A DNA stretch of 64,000 nt from Streptomyces sp. NBC_01197 (GTDB taxonomy: Bacteria; Actinomycetota; Actinomycetes; Streptomycetales; Streptomycetaceae): NCBI RefSeq assembly GCF_036010505.1, contig NZ_CP108569.1, forward strand, positions 7,146,001 through 7,210,000, given 5' to 3'. Positions 1 through 9,038 of the stretch are shown here, one piece after another. Below the pieces are notes generated by a model, which worked only from the letters and a program-made list of their open reading frames with translations, did not search any database and was not told the DNA's origin. The stretch's first letter is position 1, and every line of letters begins with the position of its first letter. A program made the position numbers and the translations under genes.

Positions 1-1
1 C

Positions 2-370
2 GGCGGCGCCCCGGTCCGGTTCAGTCAGGACTCGTACGGCTACACCTGGCTGCTGGCCCAGCAGCCGCCCGACGACACTGCGGCGCTCGTCAACGACCTG
101 CACGCGGTCAACTCACTGCTGGAGGACGGCGGGTTCGGGCCGCAGCTGCTCTGCTCGCTGGTCGCGTTCAAGGACGCCGGCCAGCGGCCGCTCGCGCTGG
201 TCTACCTGTACAAGCGGGGCACGTTCTTCCCTTTCGCACCGATGCCGGACGGTACGGAGAAGCGGAACAGCGCGCTGGAACTCCAGGTCAAGGCGGTCCT
301 GGGGGATGACCTGCGCGTCGAACCCGACCTCGCCCGGTGGTTCCCGGTCTGGGGCGCGCCCGGCTTGTAA
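2..370 (+). CDS. pspAB: PspAB-like PspA-associated protein (5' truncated by window edge)
   Basis: The visible 122 codons are the C-terminal part of a soluble protein ending in WFPVWGAPGL just before TAA. The segments YGYTWLL, DLHAVNSLLE, FGPQLLCSLVAF and LVYLYKRGTFFPFAP match my memory of actinobacterial PspAB, the small partner encoded beside PspA in membrane-stress loci. No transmembrane segment is visible. The start and any pspA neighbour lie outside the window, so family assignment rests on the C-terminal signature only. The next gene is convergent and begins 22 nt away. Confidence 0.7.
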   Translation, partial: GGAPVRFSQDSYGYTWLLAQQPPDDTAALVNDLHAVNSLLEDGGFGPQLLCSLVAFKDAGQRPLALVYLYKRGTFFPFAPMPDGTEKRNSALELQVKAVLGDDLRVEPDLARWFPVWGAPGL

Positions 371-391
371 GGCTGTTCCGCCGGCTTCCGG

Positions 392-880
392 TCAGCGGCG
401 CCACCAGCGGCCCTTCGGCTTGCGGTGGTCCGATGGGGTGGGCGGCCGGTCGGCCGGCGGGGGCTGGGGAGCAGCATCCGGAGAGTCCGACGGGAGATCC
501 GGCTTGCTCACGCCGCCGCCCGCGTCCGTGCCCGTAGTCCCAGCTGTGCCTGTGTCTGTCTCTGTGCCGGCTACGGTCTCGGTTCCGGTCGGCGGGCGCA
601 GGCCCTCCGTCGAATAGCTCGTGGTCGCGATGGCCTCGACGAGCTGCTGTTCGGTGAACTCCTCGGAGCCCCCGATGTGGGGGACGAACCCCACGAGCAT
701 CCCGTCGCTGAGTACCTGCGCGTCGAGCCCAGCCGCCCCGTCCGTGTCCCAGAGCGCCTCGATGTTCCAGTCGATGACGACGCGGACCCCGAACTGGTAG
801 ACACCCACCTCGGCGACATGCGCCATCACCCCGCGGGCGCGCAGCGCCGTCACCAGCCGTTCGGCGCGTTCGGAGTTCAT
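392..880 (-). CDS. Small hypothetical protein with Thr/Gly/Pro-rich tail
   Basis: About 162 residues. The first ~95 look folded (RAERLVTALRARGVMAHVAEVG, a VIDWNIEALWDTDG segment, then FVPHIGGSEEFTEQQLVEAI). The rest is a low-complexity tail rich in Thr, Gly, Pro and Asp ending in basic residues (KPKGRWWRR). I do not recognise the family. There is no signal peptide or membrane segment. ATG at 880 is preferred; an in-frame GTG at 889 is the alternative, and a GGGAGG lies just upstream of both. It is convergent with the PspAB gene. Confidence 0.6.
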   Translation of the reverse strand: MNSERAERLVTALRARGVMAHVAEVGVYQFGVRVVIDWNIEALWDTDGAAGLDAQVLSDGMLVGFVPHIGGSEEFTEQQLVEAIATTSYSTEGLRPPTGTETVAGTETDTGTAGTTGTDAGGGVSKPDLPSDSPDAAPQPPPADRPPTPSDHRKPKGRWWRR

Positions 881-1005
881 AGGCGGCACAACCTCCCTGG
901 GTCGCGGTCCCGGGAGCCGGGAGCGGCCTCACCAGGCAGACAAACCGGATAAATCAATATCTCGATTCCACTGTATTCCCCGCACGACGGCAACGGCAGC
1001 GGCAC

Positions 1006-1100
1006 GGATCCGGGCGTGGAACCGGACCTGGAACCGGACACCGATACGGGCTCGGACCTGGAGATGGACAGGGGCTCGGATACGGACTCAGATATGGAAG
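1006..1100. repeat. Imperfect short direct repeats, low complexity
   Basis: Degenerate repeats of a GGACCTGGAACCGGACA-type unit and of GGCTCGGA lie between the small hypothetical gene and the end of the permease gene. They overlap the last codons of the permease. No coding role is apparent in the non-coding part. Confidence 0.4.
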
Positions 1101-3358
1101 GGCACCGTCGTCACCACGATCTTCGGCAGGGGCCGGAGCGCGCGCCACAGCCGCCCGCCGAGCGGGCTGTGCAGCAGTCGGTGCCGCCAGTGGCGTACGA
1201 CGATCTCCGGCAGGATCACCGTGATGGTCAGATCCGGACGCTGGTGGTGCAGTGACTCGATGTAGCCGACGAGCGGAGCGACGGTCGCGCGGTACGGCGA
1301 GATCACGATCCGCAGCGGAAGATGGTCGCCCCACAGCAGCCAGGCCTCGCGGAACCGCTCGGCGTCCTCGTCACCGGCGCTGACGTGCAGCGCGAGAACC
1401 GGCTGCTGCAGAGAGGCGGCATAGGCGAGCGCGCGCATGCTCGCCTGGTGCAGTGCGTCGATCAGGACGACGGAGAGGTGGCTGATCGACTCGGGCGAGT
1501 CCTCGGACTCCCGGTCCTCCTGGGCGGCCCCGGACCACGGCTCCGCCTCACCCGGCGGGCTCGCGGGCCGCACGGCGGGCAGCGAACTGCCGGAGCGCGG
1601 CGTGATCGTGCGGCTGGGGACCTCGATCGTCTGCGGGTGCAGCCGCAGCGCCTCGCCCACCCTGTCGTAGTGGCGCCGGATCCGGGTGGTCACCAGCAGG
1701 AACAGCGCCACGGTCACCAGCGCCAGCCAGGCGCCCTCGGTGAACTTGGTGATTCCGGCCGTGATGAAGACGACCGCGGAGAGCAGCGCCCCGGTGGCGT
1801 TGAAGCACAGGCTCTTGCGCCAGTGCCGGCTGCGCGCGCGCCACCAGTGCACCACCATGCCGCTCTGAGAGAGCGTGAAGGCGAGGAAGACCCCGACGGC
1901 ATACAGCGGAATCAGCGAGTCCGTCCTGCCGTCGAAGGCCACATAGACCACTGCGGCAGCCACCGAGAGCAGGATGACCCCGTTGCTGAAGGCCAGCCGG
2001 TCGCCGAGCCGCAGGAAGACCCGGGGCGCGTGATGGTCGCGCGCCAGCAGGAAGAGCACCCGGGGAAAGTCGTTGTACGCGGTGTTCGCGGCGAGGAGGA
2101 GCACCAGCGCGGTCGCCGCCTGGGTGAAGACGTACATACCGCCGGACCCGAAACTGCGGTGGGCCAGCTGCGAGAGCACGGTCTCGCCGGACTCCGGTAC
2201 GACGCCCTCCAGATGGACCATGGCGACCGTCCCCGCGAAGAGGGCGACCAGCAGTCCGATCATCCAGGAGAGCGTGGTGCGCGCGTTGCGCCAGGCGACC
2301 GGCTGGAAGGCCGGTACGGCGTTGGAGATCGCCTCGATACCGGTCATGGCCGTCGAACCCGATGCGAACGCCCGCATCACGAGCAGCACGCCGACCCCCT
2401 CGACCGCGTGCCGCGGCGGCGTGGGCACCACGGCGAAATCCCGGCCCACCGCGTGGTACAGACCGAAGGCGACGAGAGCGGCGATGGCGATGACGAAGGC
2501 GTACGTCGGCGCGGCGAAGAGCGCACCCGCCTGCCGGACACCGCGCAGATTCCCGGCGAGCAGCACGGCGATGACCAGGACACCGATCGGTACGGCGTCG
2601 TCCGCGAGCCCCGGAAGCGCGGAGGTCACGGCGGCCGTACCGGACGAGATGGAGACGGCGACGGTGAGGATGTAGTCGGTCATCAGACCGGCCGCCGCCA
2701 CCAGCCCGGGCAGCCGGCCGAGATTGTCCGTCGCGACGATGTAAGAACCGCCGCCCTGGGGATACGCGCGGATCGTCTGCCGGTACGAGACCCCGACGGC
2801 CAGCATCAGGAAGACGATGGCCAGCGCCACCGGAACCGAGTAGCTGAGCCCCGGCGCGCCGGCCAGCACCAGCACCGCGAGCAGCGCCTCCGGGCCGTAC
2901 GCCACCGAAGACAGCGCGTCCGCCGACAGCACCGGCAGCGCCACCAGCTTGCGCATCCGCTCGCGTGCGACCGCCGAACTCCGCAGCGGCGCCCCCAGCA
3001 CCGCGCGCCGGATCCGGGCGCGTGCCCGGCCTGTACCGCCCGCCTCCTCCCAGCCCACCTCGACCTCGCGGGCGCCCGAACCGGCCGGCCCGCCGACGAG
3101 CGAGGCCACCGGCACGAAACGGCCGAAGCGGGCCGGCACGATCTGCGCGGGTTCCGGGAAACTGCCCACATCGGGATCGACGGGCAGGGCATGGCGCCAG
3201 GCCGCGGGCGGTGCGGACACCCGCCCCCACTCGTGCCCGACCAGCCGCAGCAGCGTCGACTGCTCCTCGCTGAGTTCGGGGACCGAGACCAGCGAATTGG
3301 ATGTGCTGTCCTGCTCCTGGCGGTCCGGCCGGGCCAGCGGGCCCCGCGCTCCGCTCAC
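1088..3358 (-). CDS. APC-superfamily permease, KimA-like (possible K+ importer)
   Basis: A 756-residue polytopic membrane protein. A soluble N-terminal stretch of ~125 residues precedes about 12 hydrophobic helices, then a ~170-residue cytosolic tail resembling a universal-stress-type fold (SHLSVVLIDALHQAS, LHVSAGDEDAERF). The motif run LPVLSADALSSVAYGPE, SYRQTIRAYPQGGGSYIVA and TDYILTVAVS is what I associate with KimA/YdaO-type potassium importers of the APC superfamily; amino-acid transport is the alternative. GTG at 3358 is chosen because it overlaps the stop of the upstream gene in a GTGA arrangement, implying translational coupling. The length is greater than Bacillus KimA because of the N-terminal extension. 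Confidence 0.8.
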   Translation of the reverse strand: MSGARGPLARPDRQEQDSTSNSLVSVPELSEEQSTLLRLVGHEWGRVSAPPAAWRHALPVDPDVGSFPEPAQIVPARFGRFVPVASLVGGPAGSGAREVEVGWEEAGGTGRARARIRRAVLGAPLRSSAVARERMRKLVALPVLSADALSSVAYGPEALLAVLVLAGAPGLSYSVPVALAIVFLMLAVGVSYRQTIRAYPQGGGSYIVATDNLGRLPGLVAAAGLMTDYILTVAVSISSGTAAVTSALPGLADDAVPIGVLVIAVLLAGNLRGVRQAGALFAAPTYAFVIAIAALVAFGLYHAVGRDFAVVPTPPRHAVEGVGVLLVMRAFASGSTAMTGIEAISNAVPAFQPVAWRNARTTLSWMIGLLVALFAGTVAMVHLEGVVPESGETVLSQLAHRSFGSGGMYVFTQAATALVLLLAANTAYNDFPRVLFLLARDHHAPRVFLRLGDRLAFSNGVILLSVAAAVVYVAFDGRTDSLIPLYAVGVFLAFTLSQSGMVVHWWRARSRHWRKSLCFNATGALLSAVVFITAGITKFTEGAWLALVTVALFLLVTTRIRRHYDRVGEALRLHPQTIEVPSRTITPRSGSSLPAVRPASPPGEAEPWSGAAQEDRESEDSPESISHLSVVLIDALHQASMRALAYAASLQQPVLALHVSAGDEDAERFREAWLLWGDHLPLRIVISPYRATVAPLVGYIESLHHQRPDLTITVILPEIVVRHWRHRLLHSPLGGRLWRALRPLPKIVVTTVPFHI

Positions 3359-5235
3359 AGTGGCCCGCTCCCACCGGCCGCCGGGCAGGGAAGGCCCCGC
3401 CCCGCCCGGTCCGTGCCGCAACCGCCGATGCGCCCGGGGGCGGCGTACGCGGGCGGCTGCGGTGAGCCGCTCGGTGGCCGGACGGCGGCGGAGGGGGCCG
3501 AGGGAAGTGTGGCGGTGGTGATGGTCATCGGTTTGTCGCTCACCGCGATCAGATAGAACCGGGCGCCGTTGCGGGGCAGCCTGCGGAATCCGCCCGGCGG
3601 GCTGACGACATACGAGGCGGAGGCGTGCGGGGCGATGGTGTGCGGGCCCGAGCGGACGGTCCACCAGCTGGACGCCCCCTGACCGGTACGACTGGCGAAG
3701 TGCGGCGAGAGCGCGTGGTCCGTCGTGTTCACCGCGTGCACCAGCACCGATGTGATGCCCCGGTGCGGCCGGTCGGCGAGCCGCGGCGTCACGCTCATCC
3801 GCAGCGGCGGCGGGCTCGCGGCAGCCACCGTCAGGCAGAGCAGGGACGGTACGACCAGTACGGCGGCCACTACGGCCTTGGCCCGGTGCGAGCGCAGGCG
3901 CGGGATCAGCGGCTGCCAGGCGGTCGCGAGCGCGGAGGCCGGGACGGTGGCGGCGGCCGCCAGCCACAGCGGCGTCATCAGGAGGAAGTAGCCGTCCTGC
4001 GAACGGGTGGCGAGGTAGAAGGGCAGCCAGGGCAGCACGGTGAGGGCTGGGCCCAGCCGCCGCACGAAGAGCAGGGTGGCGCCGAGCAGACCCAGGAGCA
4101 GCAGCACACTCGCGTACGAGTAGAAGTCCAGGCGGCTGCTGCCGTCGGTGAAGTAGTAGGAGAAGCCCATGGCGCCCTGGCCGTGCAGGATCGCGCCCTG
4201 CGTGATGGGCAGCAGCGAGCCCTCCAGCCAGCCGTGGAAATCGTCGGCGGCGAAGTAGGCGTTCAGCGCCGCCCAGGTGAGGGCGGCCGTACCCGCGTAA
4301 CGGGCGACCACGCCGAGTGCGGCTCGTCCGCCCAGCTCGCCGCGGCGCACGGCGTGGATGCCGATCAGCAGGAACGGCACGGTGAACCAGGCCAGTTGCT
4401 GACTGGCGCAGGCCGCGCCGAGGCAGACGGCCCGGAACACTCCGTACCGTCCCAGACGTCCGCCCGCGCCGGTGTTGGGCCACCGGACGACGACCGGGAC
4501 CAGGAAGGCCAGGGCCAGGACGGCCGGATAGCCCGAGCGCGCGTAGCCGGGCAGCAGGCCGAAGCCCAGACAGACGGTGGTGACCGCCGGACGCCACGGC
4601 GCGGGGAGCAGCGCCCAGAGGGTGACGGTGCCGACGAGCAGCGCCGTAATGGTCACCAGGGTCGCCGCGGCCGTCGAGTGCACCACGGCGTGGATCGGGG
4701 CGGCGATCAGCGCGGTCAGGGGCGGGTAGGCGTAGGTGTAGTCGACGCCGCCCGACATGGTTTTGGTGACCCCCACCTTCGGCGTGCCGAAGAGCCACGG
4801 CCACGGTTGGCCGTAGACCGGCCGGCCGTGCAGGATCGCGTTCGCGGCCTGAGCGGTCAGCACGCCCTCGTCCGAACCGGCGTGATCCAGCCAGTAGTGG
4901 CAGAGCACCAGCGTGATCGCGAGACCCAGCACGGCCAGGTCCACCTTCGCCAGGGCGCGGCGGCCGCGTACGGAGAGGGCAAGGACACCGCACGTCAGGA
5001 TTCCCGCGTAACAGACCGTCACGGTCGCCGCGACGCCCGGGTGCGACGTGGTGGCCTGGGTCCAGAGGGCGCGGGTGCCGATGAACAGGCTGACGACCGC
5101 GACCACGGTCAGTCCGCGGTGCCACTGCGGCGGCGCCGCGTCCGGCAGCCGTTGCGCGCGCGGCAGCCGGACGGGGCTTCCCACCGGCCGACGGGTTCCG
5201 GTGGCCGGGCCGGGCGTGGGCGGGCCGTCGTCCAT
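3355..5235 (-). CDS. Polytopic membrane protein, glycosyltransferase (GT87/DUF2029)-like
   Basis: About 626 residues with a long array of hydrophobic helices from residue ~40 to ~480, then a ~130-residue non-membrane domain that is probably extracytoplasmic (SWWTVRSGPHTIAPHASASYVV). The DEGVLTAQAANAILHGRPVYG segment and the PPLTALI and GYARSGYP stretches recall polyprenol-phosphate-dependent mannosyltransferases of the GT87 type, but no catalytic motif is certain. ATG at 5235 is preferred for the AAGGAAG ribosome site 6-7 nt upstream; an ATG at 5250 is in frame. Its stop overlaps the permease start, so the two form a coupled operon. Confidence 0.65.
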   Translation of the reverse strand: MDDGPPTPGPATGTRRPVGSPVRLPRAQRLPDAAPPQWHRGLTVVAVVSLFIGTRALWTQATTSHPGVAATVTVCYAGILTCGVLALSVRGRRALAKVDLAVLGLAITLVLCHYWLDHAGSDEGVLTAQAANAILHGRPVYGQPWPWLFGTPKVGVTKTMSGGVDYTYAYPPLTALIAAPIHAVVHSTAAATLVTITALLVGTVTLWALLPAPWRPAVTTVCLGFGLLPGYARSGYPAVLALAFLVPVVVRWPNTGAGGRLGRYGVFRAVCLGAACASQQLAWFTVPFLLIGIHAVRRGELGGRAALGVVARYAGTAALTWAALNAYFAADDFHGWLEGSLLPITQGAILHGQGAMGFSYYFTDGSSRLDFYSYASVLLLLGLLGATLLFVRRLGPALTVLPWLPFYLATRSQDGYFLLMTPLWLAAAATVPASALATAWQPLIPRLRSHRAKAVVAAVLVVPSLLCLTVAAASPPPLRMSVTPRLADRPHRGITSVLVHAVNTTDHALSPHFASRTGQGASSWWTVRSGPHTIAPHASASYVVSPPGGFRRLPRNGARFYLIAVSDKPMTITTATLPSAPSAAVRPPSGSPQPPAYAAPGRIGGCGTDRAGRGLPCPAAGGSGPL

Positions 5236-5602
5236 GGCAGCTTCCTTCATGGTGAACCCGGACCGGAACGCGGCGGCAGTCATCGCGCGGGCCGCACGTA
5301 CTCTGCCGGCGTCAGCCGTGTGGCCTTGGGGCCTTGGTGCTTCGAAGGCTAGGACGCGACTCGGCATCAGGGGCTGTGACGCCTGGCGCCATGGACCGAT
5401 TCCGGGGCGCGAAAGGCCAGGTGGCAGGGGTGATTGCCGTTCATCGCGGCATTGCGCCGAACGGCTGTCCCGGGTGTCAGGCCCTGAACCGACCAGTTGT
5501 TACGGTTGGTTGATAAGCCTATTGTTATTACTGGGCCGGCGTTGCCTGGGCCGGCACTACGGGGAACCGGCACAGGGCCGGACCGACAGCGGGGGTGATG
5601 GC
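5236..5602. promoter_or_regulatory. Divergent promoter region, glycosyltransferase-like/marR
   Basis: A 367-nt intergenic stretch without a credible gene. Its AT-rich core at 5497-5532 carries two TTGTTA repeats and a TGATAA...TTATTA imperfect dyad, and AACCGACC/GGTTGGTT half-sites flank 5488-5512. These are plausible operator or promoter elements for MarR autoregulation, but no consensus was established. Confidence 0.35.
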
Positions 5603-6079
5603 GTGACCGGGACCATGGCGGACAGCGCTGGACCGGCGGACAGCGCGGAAGCGGCCGACGCCGCAGCGGCGGCGGCGTCCATACGGCTGGCGGTGGCCCG
5701 GATCGCCCGCCGGCTCAGGCAGGCGCACCGGGTCGGCGACCTGACGCTCTCCGAGGTGTCCGTGCTCTCCCGGCTGAGCCGGTACGGAGCGGATTCACCC
5801 GGATCGCTCGCCGAACTGGAGCGGGTGCGCCCGCAGGCGATGGCATCGACGCTGGGCGCGCTGGAGGAGCGCGGACTCGTGAGCCGCGAGCCGGACGCCA
5901 GCGACGGCCGCCGCGCGCTGATAGCGGTGACCGATGCCGGCCGCAAGGTACTGGTCGACCGCAGGTCGGAGTCCGTCCAGCGGCTCACCGAGGCCCTCGA
6001 CGGGGAGTTCACGTCTGCTGAGCGGCAGCGGCTTCTCGCGGTCGTGCCGCTGCTCGACCGGCTCGCGGAGCGGCTGTAA
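5603..6079 (+). CDS. MarR-family transcriptional regulator
   Basis: About 158 residues with the MarR winged-helix pattern: VARIARRLRQAH, DLTLSEVSVLSRLSRYG, the recognition region LERVRPQAMASTLGALEERGLVSREPD, and the wing SDGRRALIAVTDAGRKVL. GTG at 5603 is chosen over ATG at 5615 because a GGGGGTG ribosome site sits 7 nt before it. The TAA stop overlaps the start of the downstream DHA2 exporter by one base (TAATG), so the regulator probably controls that efflux pump together with its own expression, the usual arrangement for this family. Confidence 0.88.
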   Translation: MTGTMADSAGPADSAEAADAAAAAASIRLAVARIARRLRQAHRVGDLTLSEVSVLSRLSRYGADSPGSLAELERVRPQAMASTLGALEERGLVSREPDASDGRRALIAVTDAGRKVLVDRRSESVQRLTEALDGEFTSAERQRLLAVVPLLDRLAERL

Positions 6080-7860
6080 TGCCCGCGAGCCGGAGCGGCG
6101 GCCGGAGCCCGAGCCGGACCGGGGGCGCCGAGGCCGGGGAGCGCTACAAATGGATCGCGCTCTCCAACACCACGCTCGGCGTGCTGATCGCGACCATGGA
6201 CGCCTCGATCGTGATCATCTCCCTGCCCGCCATCTTCCGCGGCATCGGGCTCGATCCGCTCGCCCCCGGGAACATCGGCTACCTGCTCTGGATGATCCTC
6301 GGCTATCTGCTGGTCTCCGCGGTGCTGGTGGTCGCACTCGGCAGGCTCGGCGACATGTTCGGCCGGGTCCGGATGTACAACATGGGCTTCGCGATCTTCG
6401 CGTGCGCCTCGCTCGCCCTCTCGCTCGATCCACTGAAGGGCGGGCCGGGCGCCTTGTGGCTGATCGGATTCCGTGTCGTGCAGGCGGTCGGCGGCTCGAT
6501 GCTGACGGCGAACTCGGCGGCCATCCTCACCGACGCGTTCCCCGCCCGGCAGCGCGGCATGGCCCTGGGCGTCAACCAGATCACCGCCCTGGCCGGGCAG
6601 TTCCTCGGTCTGCTGGCAGGCGGTCTGCTGGCCACCATCGACTGGCGCGCGGTGTTCTGGGTCAGCGTGCCCATCGGGGTGTTCGGCACGATCTGGTCGT
6701 ACCGCAGCCTGCGTGAGACCAGCGCCCGCACAGCGGGCCGTATCGACTGGGCGGGCAACCTCACCTTCACGGGCGGCGCTGGCCTGCTGCTCGCCGCCAT
6801 CACGTACGGAATCCAGCCGTACGGCGGCCACCCCACCGGCTGGACCAACCCCATGGTGCTGGGCGGGCTCGGCGCCGGAGTGCTGCTGCTGGTGGCCTTC
6901 TGCCTCATCGAGACCCGCGTCGCCGAACCGATGTTCCGGCTCGGCCTGTTCCGGGTACGTGCCTTCGCCGCCGGGAACCTCGCGGCCCTGCTCACCGCCA
7001 TCGCCCGAGGCGGGCTCCAGTTCATGCTGATCATCTGGCTGCAGGGCATCTGGCTTCCGCTGCGCGGATACGACTTCGAAAGCACCCCGCTCTGGGCGGG
7101 CATCTTCATGCTGCCGCTGACCATCGGATTCCTCATCGCGGGACCGGTCTCCGGCATCCTCTCCGACCGCTACGGCGCCCGGCTGTTCTCCACCACCGGA
7201 CTCCTTCTGGTGGCCGGTGGATTCATCGGTCTGCTGCTCCTGCCGGTGAACTTCTCGTACCCCGCATTCGCCGCTCTGCTGCTGCTCAGCGGCCTCGGCC
7301 AGGGGATGTTCTCCGCCCCGAACACGTCGGCGATCATGGGCAGCGTGCCGCCGGAGCAGCGCGGGGTCGCGTCCGGGATGCGCTCCACCTTCCAGAACTC
7401 GGGCACCGCCCTGTCGATCGGTCTCTCGTTCTCCCTGATGATCTCCGGCCTGGCGGGGACGCTGCCGCACGCGCTGAGCAGCGGTCTGCAGGGGCAGGGC
7501 GTCCCCGCGGGAACGGCACAGCAGGTGGCCGGACTGCCGCCGGTGAGCACGCTGTTCGCCACCTTCCTCGGCAAGAACCCGATCAGCCAGCTCCTCGGAC
7601 CCAGCGGGGTACTGGACAAGCTGCCCACGCACAACGTCATGACGCTGACCGGCAAGGAGTTCTTTCCCGGACTCGTCTCAGGCCCGTTCCACCACGGACT
7701 CGTCACCGTCTTCGGCGTCGCGACCGTGATGGCACTGGTCGCCGCGCTCGCCTCGCTGCTGCGCGGCCGGCACTACAAGGCGGGTCCGGACGGCCGGTCC
7801 GCGGGCGCCGGGGGCCCGGCCGGCTCCGGTGCGCCGATCCGGAGGTGCACCGGGTGCTGA
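6079..7860 (+). CDS. MFS multidrug exporter, DHA2 (EmrB/QacA) type
   Basis: A 593-residue membrane protein with about 14 predicted helices. MDASIVIISLPAIFRGIG, the motif-A-like GRLGDMFGRVRMY, and FRVVQAVGGSMLTANSAAIL followed by FPARQRGMALGVN are diagnostic of DHA2 drug:H+ antiporters. A loop rich in Gly and Pro lies near residues 460-530, and the C-terminus is Gly/Ala-rich and cytosolic. It is translationally coupled to the upstream marR gene (TAATG overlap), so inducible efflux of a toxic small molecule is likely. The substrate cannot be read from sequence. Confidence 0.9.
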   Translation: MPASRSGGRSPSRTGGAEAGERYKWIALSNTTLGVLIATMDASIVIISLPAIFRGIGLDPLAPGNIGYLLWMILGYLLVSAVLVVALGRLGDMFGRVRMYNMGFAIFACASLALSLDPLKGGPGALWLIGFRVVQAVGGSMLTANSAAILTDAFPARQRGMALGVNQITALAGQFLGLLAGGLLATIDWRAVFWVSVPIGVFGTIWSYRSLRETSARTAGRIDWAGNLTFTGGAGLLLAAITYGIQPYGGHPTGWTNPMVLGGLGAGVLLLVAFCLIETRVAEPMFRLGLFRVRAFAAGNLAALLTAIARGGLQFMLIIWLQGIWLPLRGYDFESTPLWAGIFMLPLTIGFLIAGPVSGILSDRYGARLFSTTGLLLVAGGFIGLLLLPVNFSYPAFAALLLLSGLGQGMFSAPNTSAIMGSVPPEQRGVASGMRSTFQNSGTALSIGLSFSLMISGLAGTLPHALSSGLQGQGVPAGTAQQVAGLPPVSTLFATFLGKNPISQLLGPSGVLDKLPTHNVMTLTGKEFFPGLVSGPFHHGLVTVFGVATVMALVAALASLLRGRHYKAGPDGRSAGAGGPAGSGAPIRRCTGC

Positions 7861-7957
7861 CCGAAAAGGTGTTCCCCCGCCAGGCGGATGTCGTCAGCAC
7901 CGGGAAGTGGGGCGCGGACCTCGGCCGGTGAGCCGCGCGCCCGGCGGGGCGGCGGTC

Positions 7958-7977
7958 AGGCGGGCGGGAACCCGCCT
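7958..7977. terminator. Hairpin between convergent genes
   Basis: AGGCGGG/CCCGCCT, 7-bp stem with 6-nt loop, between the DHA2 exporter and the MASE1 gene; it reaches the MASE1 stop. Confidence 0.5.
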
Positions 7978-7979
7978 CC

Positions 7980-8987
7980 TCAGCGGCCGTCGCGCCGGCG
8001 GGTGTCCGACGACGGCCATCCGCGCTGCTGCTCTGCGGGCGCGAGCTGGTCGACCACGTCGGCCAGCTCATCGCAGGCCCGCTCGATCCGGCGGCGGACG
8101 TTCTTGTGCTCGGTGACGACCGCGGCGAGCAGCAGTGCGGTCACCGCCACTGATCCGTTGAGCGCCGTGAGGCCGATCATCGCTTCGAACAGCGAGAGGC
8201 CGGTGAAGGACCCCGCGCGCCCGGTGGCCGCGACGACCGCCAGCACGGCCACCAGGAGCGCGCAGGGCGCGCTGCCGGCCAGCTCGAAGCGGAGCGCTGC
8301 CCAGATCAGCAGCGGAAACACCAGGAAGAGCAGGGCGTAGTGGCTCCCCGTCGCCAACGGGGCGACCACGGCGGCGATCACCGCCAGCGCCCCGCCCTCC
8401 ACCCATCGGTCCGTACGCCGGGGCAGCCGGGCCCGGCGCAGGACCAGCAGCAGCGGGGTCACCATCAGCACCCCCATCGCATCCCCAGCCCACCACGCGA
8501 ACCAGACCGGCCAGAAGCCGCTCTTGGGCAGTTTGTCCTCGAAAAGCAGCATGAGGCTGCCCGTCGTCGCGCTGATGAGCATGGAGCCGAGCGCCCCGAG
8601 GAAGATCAGGGCGGCGCCGTCCCGCAGCCTGGACATATCCATCCGGAAGTCCGCCCGGCGGAGCATCAGCAGGGCGCACACGGGGGCGAGCGTGTTGCCC
8701 GCGATGATGCCGATGTCGCCGAAGTCGACCGAGGAGCCGCCCGTCGACAGGACGGCGAGCAGAGCTCCGACCGCGATCCCCGGCCAAATGCGGAGACCCC
8801 AGTACAGCAGGCATCCCAGGGCGACTCCCGTCGGGGGCCACAGGGGTGTGACCACCGCGCCGTGGACGGTCACCTGACGCAGCAGTCCGATCCGGCCGGA
8901 CACGTAGTACGCGACGGCGACGGTGAGGATGCGCAGGGCGGTCACCGTCGCGCCTCTGGCTGTCTCACTGCGGATCACGGCGCCCAT
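7980..8987 (-). CDS. MASE1-domain integral membrane sensor-like protein
   Basis: A 335-residue protein of about eight hydrophobic helices followed by a short charged tail (EHKNVRRRIERACDELADVV). ISGRIGLL-like, PLWPPTGVALGCLLYWG and WAGDAMGVLMVTPLLL are the hallmarks of MASE1, a sensory membrane module usually joined to kinase, GGDEF or PAS output domains. Here no output domain follows, so it may act through a separate partner. It lies 51 nt downstream of the SpoIIE phosphatase gene on the same strand, which is the obvious candidate. The start lacks a clear ribosome site. Confidence 0.82.
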   Translation of the reverse strand: MGAVIRSETARGATVTALRILTVAVAYYVSGRIGLLRQVTVHGAVVTPLWPPTGVALGCLLYWGLRIWPGIAVGALLAVLSTGGSSVDFGDIGIIAGNTLAPVCALLMLRRADFRMDMSRLRDGAALIFLGALGSMLISATTGSLMLLFEDKLPKSGFWPVWFAWWAGDAMGVLMVTPLLLVLRRARLPRRTDRWVEGGALAVIAAVVAPLATGSHYALLFLVFPLLIWAALRFELAGSAPCALLVAVLAVVAATGRAGSFTGLSLFEAMIGLTALNGSVAVTALLLAAVVTEHKNVRRRIERACDELADVVDQLAPAEQQRGWPSSDTRRRDGR

Positions 8988-9038
8988 CAGACACCGTTTC
9001 CCGGGCCCCGGCCGGGCAAGACACGCGTGCCCCAGCTG

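Noticed and set aside
1322..3556. 744-codon open frame on the plus strand
   Set aside because: It is antisense to the KimA-like permease, Arg/His/Gln-rich and without protein-like motifs; an artefact of high GC content.
3625..5352. 575-codon open frame on the plus strand
   Set aside because: Antisense shadow of the glycosyltransferase-like gene; composition is non-protein-like.
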